The position numbers and the translations under genes were made by a program. This document shows, piece by piece, positions 36,519 through 45,052 of a DNA stretch of 64,000 nucleotides; positions within the stretch are counted from its first letter, which is position 1, and the number at the start of each line of letters is the position of its first letter. Below the pieces are notes generated by a model, which saw nothing but the letters and a program-made list of their open reading frames with translations, did not search any database and had not been told where the DNA came from. This DNA comes from Sphingomonas sp. QA11 (GTDB taxonomy: Bacteria > Pseudomonadota > Alphaproteobacteria > Sphingomonadales > Sphingomonadaceae), in the NCBI RefSeq assembly GCF_028473665.1, contig NZ_CP098774.1, forward strand, positions 124,001-188,000. The letters run 5' to 3'.

Positions 36519-38141
36519 TCAGCGTTCCCTGTCGCGGCCGGGTCCAGGTTGCTGGCGCTGGGCTGCGCGTTGCTGTTGCTCGGCCGCGCGTTGCTGAGCC
36601 GCCTGTTGTTGTGCCTGCTGGCGTTGTTGCATCTGCTGCGTCCGTTGCTGCTCCATCTGCTGGTGTTGCGCGTCACGTTGCTGCCGCATCTGCTCGCCGC
36701 GCTGTTCGGCGGTCCGCTGCTGGGCCTGTTGTGCGGCGCGTTGTTGATCTGCCTGCTGGCGTTGCGCCTCGCGCTGCTGCTGCATCTGCTGGCCACGCTG
36801 CTCGTTGGTGCGCTGGCGGACTTGTTGTTGTTGCGCGGCGCGTTGCTGTTCGGCCTGCTGGCGTTGCACCTCACGCTGCTGGCGTGCCAGTTGGCCGCGC
36901 TGCTCGACGGCCTGCTGCTGCGCCTCTTGTTGCTGCACGGCGCGGTGCTGTTCGACCTGCTGGCGCTGCGCGTCGCGCTGCTGGCGTATCCGTTGCCCGC
37001 GCTGGTCGACGGCTGCCTGCCGTTCCTGGAGCGCGCGCTGCTGGTCGATCTCGGCATGCTGACGGGCGGCGTCGCGTTGCGCATTGGCCTGGATGCGTTG
37101 CGCCTGCTGCTGCTCGGCCGCCTGCTGCCGCTGCCGGTCTTGCACAAGGCGCTGCTGCTCGGCAACGGCGCGCTGCTGCGCCATGTCGCGCTGGGCTTGT
37201 CGCTGGAGATCGGCGGCACGCTGGTCCTGCTGTCGTGCCTGATCGATCTGGCGGGCGCCATCACGACGGTCGGCGCGGCCCGTGTCCGGCGCGTAGAGGT
37301 GCGGCGGTCGGCCCGGCTGGCCCTCGCGCTGCCAGGCGGCGAAGCGCTCCGCCGCCTGAGCGCGCGCGATCCTTTCAGGCTGGAGGCGCTGGCTTTCCTC
37401 GGTCGCATGGCGCTGGCGATAGGCTTGCCAGTCCGGCACGCGCTGGCGCGCTTCGCTCCAGTCTGCGCGGGCCGCGGCCAGCACCGCCCGGCGTTCCGCC
37501 CACTGCGCCGCCGCCACGCCCCGCTGCTCGCGCTCCCGCGCGGCAATACGCAACGCGCGCGCGCGGGCATAATAGCGTGATGCCGCTTCCGCCTGGCGCT
37601 GCGCCTCGATCGCCTCGATGAACCTGCCGTCGCGACCATAGACGGTGACGATCCGTCCGTCGCGATAGCCATAGCTGTAATAGGGGTCGCGAACGAGATA
37701 GGGCTCGTCGGCGCCCGGCTCATAATAATAATAGCGATAGCCGTCGTCGATCGGCTCGGCATAGGTCACATAATCCCCACTGGTCTGCCACACCCAGGGT
37801 TCGACGCCATCATAGTCGAAAGAATAATCGGGCGGGGCATCGCCGATCGTGTCGCTGATCCAGTCGGCGCGATCGATCCACGCATAGCGATCATCACGGG
37901 GCGCATCGGCATAGCCAAGCCGCTGGACCGCGGGCAGTGCGGCTGTCGGCGGGGCACGGCGGATCGGTGTCGCCGGCCCCGCGACCAGCGGCTGGACCTG
38001 GGGCAAAGGCGGCAGCGTCGCCGCCGTCGTCGCCTGATTGTCGACACTGGCCTGCCGCTGCTGCGGCCCGCAGGCGGCAAGCGCCAGGGCGAGCGCGGCC
38101 GCGCTCGCTGCGCTCAGTAAAATGCGTGTCTTTCCAGCCAT
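36519..38141 (-). CDS. Glutamine-rich coiled-coil lipoprotein, hypothetical
   Basis: The protein has 540 residues from ATG 38141. This start gives a lipoprotein signal (MAGKTR, hydrophobic run, LAAC lipobox near residue 24); an upstream in-frame start does not. Residues about 60-170 are Tyr/Asp-rich (DDGYRYYYYEPG). From about 175 on it is strongly helical, and from about 290 it is built of Gln/Arg/Ala repeats such as QQREAQRQQ. These predict a long coiled coil. The DNA is correspondingly repetitive. No enzyme motif is seen. It is probably attached to a membrane in the periplasm, perhaps structural. Confidence 0.8.
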   Translation of the reverse strand: MAGKTRILLSAASAAALALALAACGPQQRQASVDNQATTAATLPPLPQVQPLVAGPATPIRRAPPTAALPAVQRLGYADAPRDDRYAWIDRADWISDTIGDAPPDYSFDYDGVEPWVWQTSGDYVTYAEPIDDGYRYYYYEPGADEPYLVRDPYYSYGYRDGRIVTVYGRDGRFIEAIEAQRQAEAASRYYARARALRIAAREREQRGVAAAQWAERRAVLAAARADWSEARQRVPDWQAYRQRHATEESQRLQPERIARAQAAERFAAWQREGQPGRPPHLYAPDTGRADRRDGARQIDQARQQDQRAADLQRQAQRDMAQQRAVAEQQRLVQDRQRQQAAEQQQAQRIQANAQRDAARQHAEIDQQRALQERQAAVDQRGQRIRQQRDAQRQQVEQHRAVQQQEAQQQAVEQRGQLARQQREVQRQQAEQQRAAQQQQVRQRTNEQRGQQMQQQREAQRQQADQQRAAQQAQQRTAEQRGEQMRQQRDAQHQQMEQQRTQQMQQRQQAQQQAAQQRAAEQQQRAAQRQQPGPGRDRER

Positions 38142-38289
38142 GGCGAATGTTCCTCTGGCAGTGAAGCTGCTTGAGTGGTGGCACAACGCGTCTGAACCTG
38201 TTCTGGACCCGTGGTTCATCGGAGGTTTCGGGTGCCGGCGCACAGGACCTGACGGGAATCGTGTCTATCCAGCGGCGCGACGCTCGGGC

Positions 38290-39366
38290 ATGATCGCGTC
38301 GATCGCCATGCGCAGGGGACAGACTCTCATCCGGCTCGCCGGCATCTGGGCCATCTGGCTCGTCGTCGCGCTGATCACGTCAGTGCAGACCTATGTCGCC
38401 GGCCTCACCACGGGAACGCCGCAGCCATGGCTGACGGCGTTCGGCAACGGCATCCCCTGGTATTCGGTATGGGCGTTGCTGACGCCGCTGGTGGTGGCCG
38501 TAGCGCGCCGTTTCGCAGACGAGCGGCGCGTGGCGGTGCTGCTGGCCGTCCATCTCGGCGCCGGTCTCGCGGTCGTGCTGCTTCATTCGGTGCTCTACGT
38601 CTCGCTCAACGCGATGATCTACGGGAACGCGCCTTGGGCGCCGTGGAGCAAGGACCTGTTGCTGCTCAAGCTCACCGGCAGCATCCATGTGCAGCTGATG
38701 ATCTACGCGATCATCGTCGGGATCGTGCTGGGCGCGCGCGCCTATCGCACGCTGCGCGACCGCGAGATTGTCGCCGCCCGCCTTGAGACCCGGCTGGCCG
38801 AGGCGGAGACAGCGGCGTTGCGGGCGCAGCTTCAGCCGCATTTCCTGTTCAACACGCTCAACGCGATTTCCGCTTTGGTGCCTGACGATCCGGTGACGGC
38901 GCAGAGGCTGATCGCGCGTCTCGGCGATCTGTTGCGGCTGTCGATCGATCGGCACCGCTCGCAGCGAAGCCCGCTTGCTGACGAACTGGATTTTACCGAC
39001 ACCTATCTCGCGATCGAGGAAGCGCGGCTGGGGGAGAGGCTCCGTATCGTCCGTCGCATTGCGGACGAAGCGCTGACAGTCGCCGTACCCGCGCTGCTGC
39101 TCCAGCCATTGGTGGAGAATGCGGTGCGCCATGGTATCGCGCCGCTCGTATCGGGTGGCACGCTGACGATCGAGGCCGGCCTTGCCGGCGGCAGGCTGCG
39201 CCTCGTGGTAGCGGATGATGGCAAGGGTGCCGGGGAGATTGTCGAGGGGGTCGGGCTGGGCAATGCGCGCCTGCGCCTGCAACAGCTTTACGGCGCGGGT
39301 TCGTCGCTCGAGATCGAGACGGCGCCCGGGCGCGGATTCCGCGTCACGATCATGGTGCCGCGATGA
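38290..39366 (+). CDS. LytS-type sensor histidine kinase
   Basis: The protein has 358 residues from ATG 38290 (ATG 38308 also possible). Four membrane helices lie in the first 150 residues. A short coiled linker then leads to the His-kinase domain: phospho-acceptor LQPHFLFNTLNAISALV (His near residue 181) and an ATPase with N-box QPLVENAVRHGI near 275 and G-box VVADDGKGAGE and GVGLGNARLRLQ. This is the LytS/YehU class. The stop overlaps the start of the LytTR response regulator (ATGA), so it is a two-component operon. Confidence 0.93.
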   Translation: MIASIAMRRGQTLIRLAGIWAIWLVVALITSVQTYVAGLTTGTPQPWLTAFGNGIPWYSVWALLTPLVVAVARRFADERRVAVLLAVHLGAGLAVVLLHSVLYVSLNAMIYGNAPWAPWSKDLLLLKLTGSIHVQLMIYAIIVGIVLGARAYRTLRDREIVAARLETRLAEAETAALRAQLQPHFLFNTLNAISALVPDDPVTAQRLIARLGDLLRLSIDRHRSQRSPLADELDFTDTYLAIEEARLGERLRIVRRIADEALTVAVPALLLQPLVENAVRHGIAPLVSGGTLTIEAGLAGGRLRLVVADDGKGAGEIVEGVGLGNARLRLQQLYGAGSSLEIETAPGRGFRVTIMVPR

Positions 39367-40103
39367 TCCGCACGCTGATCGTCGACGATGAGCCGCTCGC
39401 CCGTCGTGCGGTGCGCGCGCCGCTTGAGGCGCATGGCGGGTTCGCAGTGGTGGCGGAGGCAGAGCATGGCCGGGCAGCGGTCGAGTCGATCGCGATGCTG
39501 CGCCCCGATCTCGTGTTCCTCGACGTCCAGATGCCGGAAATGAACGGTTTCGACGTGATCGAGGCAGTTGGTGTCGAGGCGATGCCGCTGACCGTGTTCG
39601 TCACCGCGTTCGATGCGCACGCGGTGCGCGCGTTCGAGGTGCAGGCGCTCGACTATCTGCTCAAGCCGTTCGACGACCTGCGGTTCGGCCGGGTGCTCGA
39701 CCGCGTGCGCCGGCAGCTTGCCGAGGGTGGGGAACGGAGTGATAGGCTTCGATCGATCGTCGCCACGCTCGGCGACCCGCCCCGGCTGGTGGCGCGGTCG
39801 CATGGCAGCATCAGGCTGATCCCGCTCGACCAGGTCGACTGGATCGCGGCGGCGGGCGACTATGCGGAGGTCAATGCCGGCGGGCGGGCATCCCTGCTCA
39901 ACGAATCCCTGGCGTCGCTCGAGGCGCGGCTTCCCGCCGATGCGTTCGCCCGGATCCATCGCTCGGCGATCGTCCGCCTCGACCGGCTGACGGAGGTCCG
40001 TCCCGGCGCACACGGGGATGCTCTGGTGCGACTGTCCTGCGGTGCGGAGCTGCGCCTCAGTCGCCGGTACCGCGAGGCGATCGACCGCTACCTGGCTGGC
40101 TGA
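39363..40103 (+). CDS. LytTR-family response regulator
   Basis: A 246-residue protein whose start overlaps the kinase stop. The receiver domain (1-120) has acidic residues in IVDDEP (about 5-10), the phospho-acceptor Asp near 54 in LVFLDVQMPEMNG, and Lys in DYLLKPFDD. The LytTR DNA-binding domain follows (about 140-245): VDWIAAAGDYAEV, FARIHRSAIVRLDR, LRLSRRYREAID. It likely binds direct repeats upstream of target genes. The adjacent esterase-like and DUF6265 genes are candidate targets. Confidence 0.94.
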   Translation: MIRTLIVDDEPLARRAVRAPLEAHGGFAVVAEAEHGRAAVESIAMLRPDLVFLDVQMPEMNGFDVIEAVGVEAMPLTVFVTAFDAHAVRAFEVQALDYLLKPFDDLRFGRVLDRVRRQLAEGGERSDRLRSIVATLGDPPRLVARSHGSIRLIPLDQVDWIAAAGDYAEVNAGGRASLLNESLASLEARLPADAFARIHRSAIVRLDRLTEVRPGAHGDALVRLSCGAELRLSRRYREAIDRYLAG

Positions 40104-40202
40104 TCCCGCCCGGCGATCCCATGATCCCGCTTGGCGACGGCGCCTTGCCGCGGCGCCTTCCGTTCCGGCCATTGCGGCATGTCGGAAACCGGGAGGAACC
40201 TC

Positions 40203-41276
40203 ATGCGTCGTGCGTTGTCGCTCTGCCTCGCCCTGGCGCTGTTCGTCGCCCCACAAGTCGTGCAGGCCGGTAGCCGGCTGGTCAGCACGCAGCTTAACTC
40301 GGCCAGCCTCGCCGGGAACAGGATCGGTATCTCCCCGCTCCGCAACGTGACTGTCTATCTGCCGCCGCGTTACGGGGACAGCGACCGGCGCTTCCCCGTG
40401 CTCTATTTCCTCAACAGCTTCTTCGAGAACCAGGCGGAGCCTTTTGCCAGCCACGATGCGCAGGGACTGCTCGACCGGGCGATCGGCGCGGGCGTGATCG
40501 GCGACGTGATCATGGTGACGGCCGACTTCACGACGCCGACCGGCAGCTCCTGGTATGTGAACTCGCCGGTCACCGGGAAGTGGGACGACTTCATGGTGCG
40601 CGAGCTGGTTCCCTATATCGACTCGACCTACCGGACGCTTGCCGCGCGGGAGTCGCGCGGCGTGGTGGGGGACGGCGTCGGCGGTTACGGCGCGGTCCGG
40701 TTCGGCATGCTCCATCCCGATCTGTTCGGTTCGGTCTACGCGATGCAGCCGGTGGGCGCCGGGTCGGGCGTGCAGCCGTCCTGGAGCCGGCCGGATTTCG
40801 ACCTGCTCGCCCGTGCCCGGTCGATCGACGATCTCGGCAATGACGGCTTTTCGCGGATCTTCACCTCGATCTACCAGGCCTTTTCGCCCGACCCGGACCG
40901 GCCGCCGCTGTATATCGATCCGCCCGCGCGCCGGGTGGACGGACATGTGGTGGTCGACAGTGCGGTCATGGCCCGGTTCCAGCAGCGCTTCGGCCTGATC
41001 GACCTGCTCCCGGCCAATGCCGACAATCTGAAGGCGCTGCGCGGCTTCAAGCTCGACTGGGGCCGCGCCGACCCGATCTTCGACCATATCCATGCCAACC
41101 AGGCATTCGCCCACCGGCTCGACGAATTCGGCGTGCCGCATGAGGCGGAGGAACATGCCGGCGGTTTCCGCGACCGGCACTGGGGCGAGCAGGGACGTGT
41201 CCGTACCGACGTGCTGCCCTTCTTCGCGCGGCATCTGTTGTTCGCGCCGGTGGGGGAGCAAGACCATGCGGAATGA
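40203..41276 (+). CDS. Exported esterase-D-like protein without the catalytic serine (pseudoenzyme candidate)
   Basis: The protein has 357 residues from ATG 40203, with GGAGGAACC upstream. It has an N-terminal signal peptide (LSLCLALALFVAPQVVQAG). The fold is that of the putative esterase/antigen-85 family: FPVLYFLNSFFENQ, DDFMVRELVPYIDSTYR, then the nucleophile elbow. Where the family has G-H-S-M-G-G, this protein reads GDGVGGYGA, with Gly in place of Ser (near 158). Near the C-terminus the usual GGH is GGF. It may therefore bind rather than cleave. It is followed by an overlapping DUF6265-like gene. Confidence 0.82.
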   Translation: MRRALSLCLALALFVAPQVVQAGSRLVSTQLNSASLAGNRIGISPLRNVTVYLPPRYGDSDRRFPVLYFLNSFFENQAEPFASHDAQGLLDRAIGAGVIGDVIMVTADFTTPTGSSWYVNSPVTGKWDDFMVRELVPYIDSTYRTLAARESRGVVGDGVGGYGAVRFGMLHPDLFGSVYAMQPVGAGSGVQPSWSRPDFDLLARARSIDDLGNDGFSRIFTSIYQAFSPDPDRPPLYIDPPARRVDGHVVVDSAVMARFQQRFGLIDLLPANADNLKALRGFKLDWGRADPIFDHIHANQAFAHRLDEFGVPHEAEEHAGGFRDRHWGEQGRVRTDVLPFFARHLLFAPVGEQDHAE

Positions 41277-41802
41277 CGGCGTCGCGCGCATCCTGCTCGG
41301 TCTGGCGGCATCGTTCCTGCTGAACGGTCAGGTGAGCGCATGGGCAACAGAGCCTCGCGCCATGGTCAGGCTCCAGGCGCAGGGACAGGCCTCGCCACCG
41401 GCCGGCATCGCCGATCTTGCCTGGATCGAGGGACACTGGCTCGGCGAGATGCCCGACGGGCCGGTCGAGCATGTCATCCTGGGTGCCGCGTTCGGCCATA
41501 TGCCCAGCTTCGTGCGGGCGCTGAGTCCGCAGGGCCCGGTCTTTTACGAGATCAGCGTCTTCGTCGAGGTCGCCGGCTCGCTCTCGGTCCGGGTCAAGCA
41601 TTTCACCCCGTCGCTAGCCGGCTGGGAAGCGCGGGAGGCCTATATCGACAGGCCGCTCGTCGGGCGGGACGGCGACACCTTCTATTTCGACGGCATCACC
41701 TTCGCCCGGACGGGACCGGACAGCTTCACCGTCTATTTTCTCGACCGCGTCGGCGACAGGGAGCGTGCGACGCTGGTGATCCCGTTCCGGCGCAAGGTAT
41801 GA
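41266..41802 (+). CDS. DUF6265-like exported protein
   Basis: A 178-residue protein starting at ATG 41266, overlapping the preceding gene by 11 bases with GGGGGAGC as ribosome site. An N-terminal signal peptide (ARILLGLAASFLLNGQVSAWA) precedes a beta-rich domain with the pattern LAWIEGHWLGEMPDGPVEHVILG, then FYEISVFVEVAGSLSVRVKHFTP and GWEAREAYIDRPLV. This matches DUF6265, a lipocalin-like beta-barrel of unknown function. Coupling to the pseudo-esterase suggests they work together. Confidence 0.8.
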   Translation: MRNDGVARILLGLAASFLLNGQVSAWATEPRAMVRLQAQGQASPPAGIADLAWIEGHWLGEMPDGPVEHVILGAAFGHMPSFVRALSPQGPVFYEISVFVEVAGSLSVRVKHFTPSLAGWEAREAYIDRPLVGRDGDTFYFDGITFARTGPDSFTVYFLDRVGDRERATLVIPFRRKV

Positions 41803-41910
41803 GCCGGCGAGCGGAGCGGTCCCGGCCGTTGCTGACCTTCCCGGGATCGGGTGCCCCCCGTAATATGGGCCGCCGGAATTCTTCCTCCGACGGCCCTCCC
41901 GGGGGCGGGA

Positions 41911-43776
41911 CTAGCGCAGCTCGATCCGTGCCGAGCTGAAGCGGACATTGGCGCGCGGGCTGATCTGGCGCGCCGCAAGGGCAGGGGTGGTGCCGGTGAC
42001 GCCGGTGCTCGGCTCGATCACCAGTGAGGTATTGCCGCCGAGCGTCTTCAGGGCGTCGGTCGCGTCGAAGGTCTTCTCGTCGGACGCGCCCGCCATGTCC
42101 CCCATGCCCGGCATATCGCCATGGTCGCCATGCGGGGCCGTGAGATTGAAGAAGTTGATGACGCCAAGCAGTACGCGTTTCCCGCCCGCGCCCTGGACAT
42201 AAACCTCATAAAGCACGCCGGGCGCCTCATCGAAGGTGAAGCCGTCGATCACCACCACGGATCGGGGCGTCTCGCCGCCCTTTTCGGGCGCCGCCTGGAG
42301 CATCGCCTTGCGCGCATCGGGCGCGATCTTCAGCGGTAGCACGGTCGTGCCACGCTGCAGCGGGGTCGGGCCGGCCAGCGGATAGACGCGCAACGGTGTC
42401 TCCTGCAGGATCGAGACCGGCAGGCGAACCTTGAGCGTCGCGGGGCATCCGCCACCGCCCGCATAGCTGTAGCCGAGCTGCGCGGTGGTGAGCATGTCCT
42501 TCACCGTGCGCGTCACCAGCGCGCCGGTCCCGTCGATGAAGTTGAAGGTCGCGTTGAGCTGGCCCTGGTTATTGGGCAGCCGGGCTGCCTGGTTCACCTT
42601 CAGCCAGCATTCGTACAGCCGGTCGATATTGGTGTGGTGAGTATAGAAGATCGGGTCGTTCCCCGCTGCTGGCACCGCGCCCATATACCCAGTCGGGCAG
42701 TTCGCCACGCCCACCGCGCAATGCACCGCGCCGTGCGGCGTCGATTCGAGCGCGCTGTTGAACGGGTTGTAGCTGGTCTGCTGCATCGCATTCGCCGTCG
42801 ACACCACGGACGGGGCTAGGTTGCTCGTCCCGGCGTTCAGCTGTGCCTGGCGATTGGGGATGTAGAGCGGATTGGGCACGGTCTGGCCATTCGCATTGAC
42901 ATAAGTCTGGTCGCGATAGGCGGCCGGCATCTGGGCATTGCTCTCATAATCCCAATAGGGGAGCCGCAAATTGGCGTCGCCTGAGGCGGCCTGAAGCACT
43001 TTCTCGAAATAATAGAGGTACATGCGGTGCCAGGTGAGGAACTGGACGGTACCGTGCTGGCAGGTGCACCAGGTCGCGTTCTCGTCGGCATTGCTCTTCG
43101 CCTGCGCGGTAAGGCCACTCATGCCCGCGGCGTTCAGGCCGCTGGGGTTGGCGCAGCCCGTGCCGAAATAGGCGTGCATGTTCGCCCAGTAGATCCAGCT
43201 TCGGCGATAGTTCGCGCTGCCGCGCGGCTCGCTGCTCCACGCCTTCATCTGCGCGACGCCGCGGCGCAGGCTGGCCAGTTCCGTTGCGTTGAGCTGGAGG
43301 ATCGACTTGCGCTGGGTCGCGACGCGCCCCGGCGTGAGGCGCACGCTCTGGAACTTGTTCCCCGGAGGTGCGCCGGCAGGGTACATGTCGAAGGTCAGCG
43401 TCGCGCCGGCGCTAGCCTTGAAGCCGAACGTGCCGTTGCCGGCGCCGCTTGCGTCGGTGCGGACCTGGCCCAGGCCGCGCTGGCACTTCCAGTAGAAATC
43501 ATAGGAAGTGTTGGGCGTCCCCTTGCTGATCTGCACGACCGCGCTGGTATCGCCCGCGTCGTTCTGCGTGATGGTCACCAGGCCGCCGTTGCGCGCCGGA
43601 TCGGATCCGTTGACATTGTTGTTGCCGCAATCGGAGGAATCCTGGCGGACCAGCGGTCCGGACGCCTGAAGGTCGCCTGATTGCGCGGAAGCCGGCTGGA
43701 CAAACCCACCGATGATGAGCAACGTCGCGGCACTTCCATGGAGAGCCGTAAGCCTTGCCTTTACCATATAAGACAT
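41911..43776 (-). CDS. Tyrosinase-family copper oxidase
   Basis: A 621-residue exported protein (signal peptide to about residue 31, ending PASAQ). A beta-rich N-terminal region precedes the tyrosinase core. CuA histidines are His201 (MHAYFG), His241 and His250 (QHGTVQFLTWHRMYLYYFE). CuB has His348/352 (PHGAVH) and His near 380 (DPIFYTHHTNIDRLYECW). The C-terminal part (about 450-600) resembles the plant polyphenol-oxidase tail (FDEAPGVLYEVYVQG), with an HGDHGDMPGMGDM metal-rich stretch. It oxidises phenols to quinones in the periplasm. The ATG is preceded by GGAG. Confidence 0.92.
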   Translation of the reverse strand: MSYMVKARLTALHGSAATLLIIGGFVQPASAQSGDLQASGPLVRQDSSDCGNNNVNGSDPARNGGLVTITQNDAGDTSAVVQISKGTPNTSYDFYWKCQRGLGQVRTDASGAGNGTFGFKASAGATLTFDMYPAGAPPGNKFQSVRLTPGRVATQRKSILQLNATELASLRRGVAQMKAWSSEPRGSANYRRSWIYWANMHAYFGTGCANPSGLNAAGMSGLTAQAKSNADENATWCTCQHGTVQFLTWHRMYLYYFEKVLQAASGDANLRLPYWDYESNAQMPAAYRDQTYVNANGQTVPNPLYIPNRQAQLNAGTSNLAPSVVSTANAMQQTSYNPFNSALESTPHGAVHCAVGVANCPTGYMGAVPAAGNDPIFYTHHTNIDRLYECWLKVNQAARLPNNQGQLNATFNFIDGTGALVTRTVKDMLTTAQLGYSYAGGGGCPATLKVRLPVSILQETPLRVYPLAGPTPLQRGTTVLPLKIAPDARKAMLQAAPEKGGETPRSVVVIDGFTFDEAPGVLYEVYVQGAGGKRVLLGVINFFNLTAPHGDHGDMPGMGDMAGASDEKTFDATDALKTLGGNTSLVIEPSTGVTGTTPALAARQISPRANVRFSSARIELR

Positions 43777-43986
43777 TTGCAGCCACTCCTGCTATATATC
43801 TCTTGATGAACGCGGGCACAGATCATGTCGTCCACTACAGGGTTGCACGTGGTTTGAGCATAAAAGGTGCATGCCCCATGGCTATTCTTGAAATCTATGC
43901 CATGTGATGAGGAAAGTCTTCAGGAACTGTCCCCATATCGACGGCATAGTCTAGGGGGCTATGATTTAGACCAGTCCTGCACATTC

Positions 43987-44002
43987 ATATCGACGGCGAT
44001 AT
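43987..44002. promoter_or_regulatory. Short palindrome in the tyrosinase-LysR gap
   Basis: ATATCG-ACGG-CGATAT is a perfect inverted repeat. A half-conserved copy, CATATCGACGGCATAG, lies about 50 bases earlier (near 43936). The two copies in the 262-base non-coding stretch 43777-44038 may be regulator sites. No gene is seen in this gap. Confidence 0.3.
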
Positions 44003-44038
44003 CCCGGCGCAGGTGCCGAAACGATGAAGCGAGGCCTC

Positions 44039-44935
44039 CTATCTGTCCCAATAGGGCGGATCGCCGAAGCTGCGCCGCAGGCTGGCGGTCAGCGCGGCGA
44101 TCTTGGCGGAGGCGCTTCGGTCGCGCGGATAGGCGATGAACAGCTCCGCGCCCTCTGCCGCCATGCCGATATCGACCTCGACCAGCGCGCCGCTCGCCAG
44201 TTGATCATGTATGAAGAAGGTCGGCAGCAGGGTAATACCGAGACCCGCCAGTGCCGCATCGCGCATGACCAGCCCATTGTTGACGCGCAGCGCGGCGCGT
44301 GGCCGCAGTACCATCCAGCCCTCGGCCCCGGCGAAGCGCCAGTCGGCATCGCGATTGGCGTAGAGGATGCCGCGATGGCCCGCTAGGTCGGCCAGGGTCG
44401 CGGGCCGACCCTTCTCCGCCAGATAGCCGGGCGAGGCGACCAGCAGGCGTCGCGTCGTCGCGAGCCGCTTAGCGACCAGCCGCGTATCGCCGATCGGACC
44501 GTGGCGGATCACCGCGTCGAACCCGCTCGCCGCCGCGTCGACAAAGCCGTCGTCCAGTTCAAGGGTCAGGTCGATTTCCGGATGTGTCCGCAGGAAATCG
44601 TTCAGCGCGGGGCCAAGATGCAGGACGCCGAACCCGACCGGACCTGACACCCGCAATGGCCCGGCGAGCGTCCCGTGCCGCTGCGCCATTTCCGCCGCTG
44701 CCTCGCGCGCCTGGTACAGGATCTGCTGCGCGCGCGGCAGGAAGCTGTGGCCGTCCTCGGTCAGCGTCAGCTTGCGCGTCGTGCGCTGGATCAGCCGCGT
44801 GCCGAGTGTGCGCTCAAGCTCGGCCAGCCGCTCGCTCACCACAGACTTGGCGAAACCAAGCCGCCGGGCGGCCCCGCTGATCGATCCTGCCTCGGTGATG
44901 GCGGTGAAGGCCGCAAGCCCGTCCATTTTGATCAT
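44039..44935 (-). CDS. LysR-family transcriptional regulator
   Basis: A 298-residue protein of standard length. The winged helix-turn-helix is near residues 5-60 (AFTAITEAGSISGAARRLGFAKSVVSERLAELE), followed by the linker helix and an effector domain beginning GPLRVSGPVGFGVLHLGP. It is of the CrgA/AaeR-like subgroup. It is divergent from an epoxide-hydrolase-like gene with a suitable inverted repeat between them, so it likely controls that gene and its cupin neighbour. Confidence 0.94.
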   Translation of the reverse strand: MIKMDGLAAFTAITEAGSISGAARRLGFAKSVVSERLAELERTLGTRLIQRTTRKLTLTEDGHSFLPRAQQILYQAREAAAEMAQRHGTLAGPLRVSGPVGFGVLHLGPALNDFLRTHPEIDLTLELDDGFVDAAASGFDAVIRHGPIGDTRLVAKRLATTRRLLVASPGYLAEKGRPATLADLAGHRGILYANRDADWRFAGAEGWMVLRPRAALRVNNGLVMRDAALAGLGITLLPTFFIHDQLASGALVEVDIGMAAEGAELFIAYPRDRSASAKIAALTASLRRSFGDPPYWDR

Positions 44936-44942
44936 TGTTCGG

Positions 44943-44969
44943 TTATTCCGGACACAAGTTTCAGAATAA
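44943..44969. promoter_or_regulatory. Candidate LysR binding site
   Basis: TTATTC (44943-44948) and GAATAA (44964-44969) form a perfect inverted repeat with a 15-base spacer, including the T-N11-A type pattern, just upstream of the LysR start and facing the divergent hydrolase gene. Confidence 0.45.
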
Positions 44970-45052
44970 TCCTACTAGTCCGAACGGTGCATTACGATCA
45001 TTTTCGATGGGCGGAGGGCGCCTGGGGGCACCTCGCAACTGGGGAAATATCC

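Noticed and set aside
36549..37580. 343-codon plus-strand frame rich in leucine that looks like a membrane protein
   Set aside because: It is the complement of the CAG/CTG-rich coding repeats of the Q-rich lipoprotein. The leucines are a codon artefact.
36119..37621. 500-codon plus-strand frame rich in Arg/Ala/Val
   Set aside because: It is a shadow of the TRIC-like gene and of the repetitive glutamine-rich lipoprotein gene on the other strand.
39288..41291. 667-codon open frame on the minus strand
   Set aside because: It spans the LytTR regulator and esterase genes in antisense. No protein-family features.
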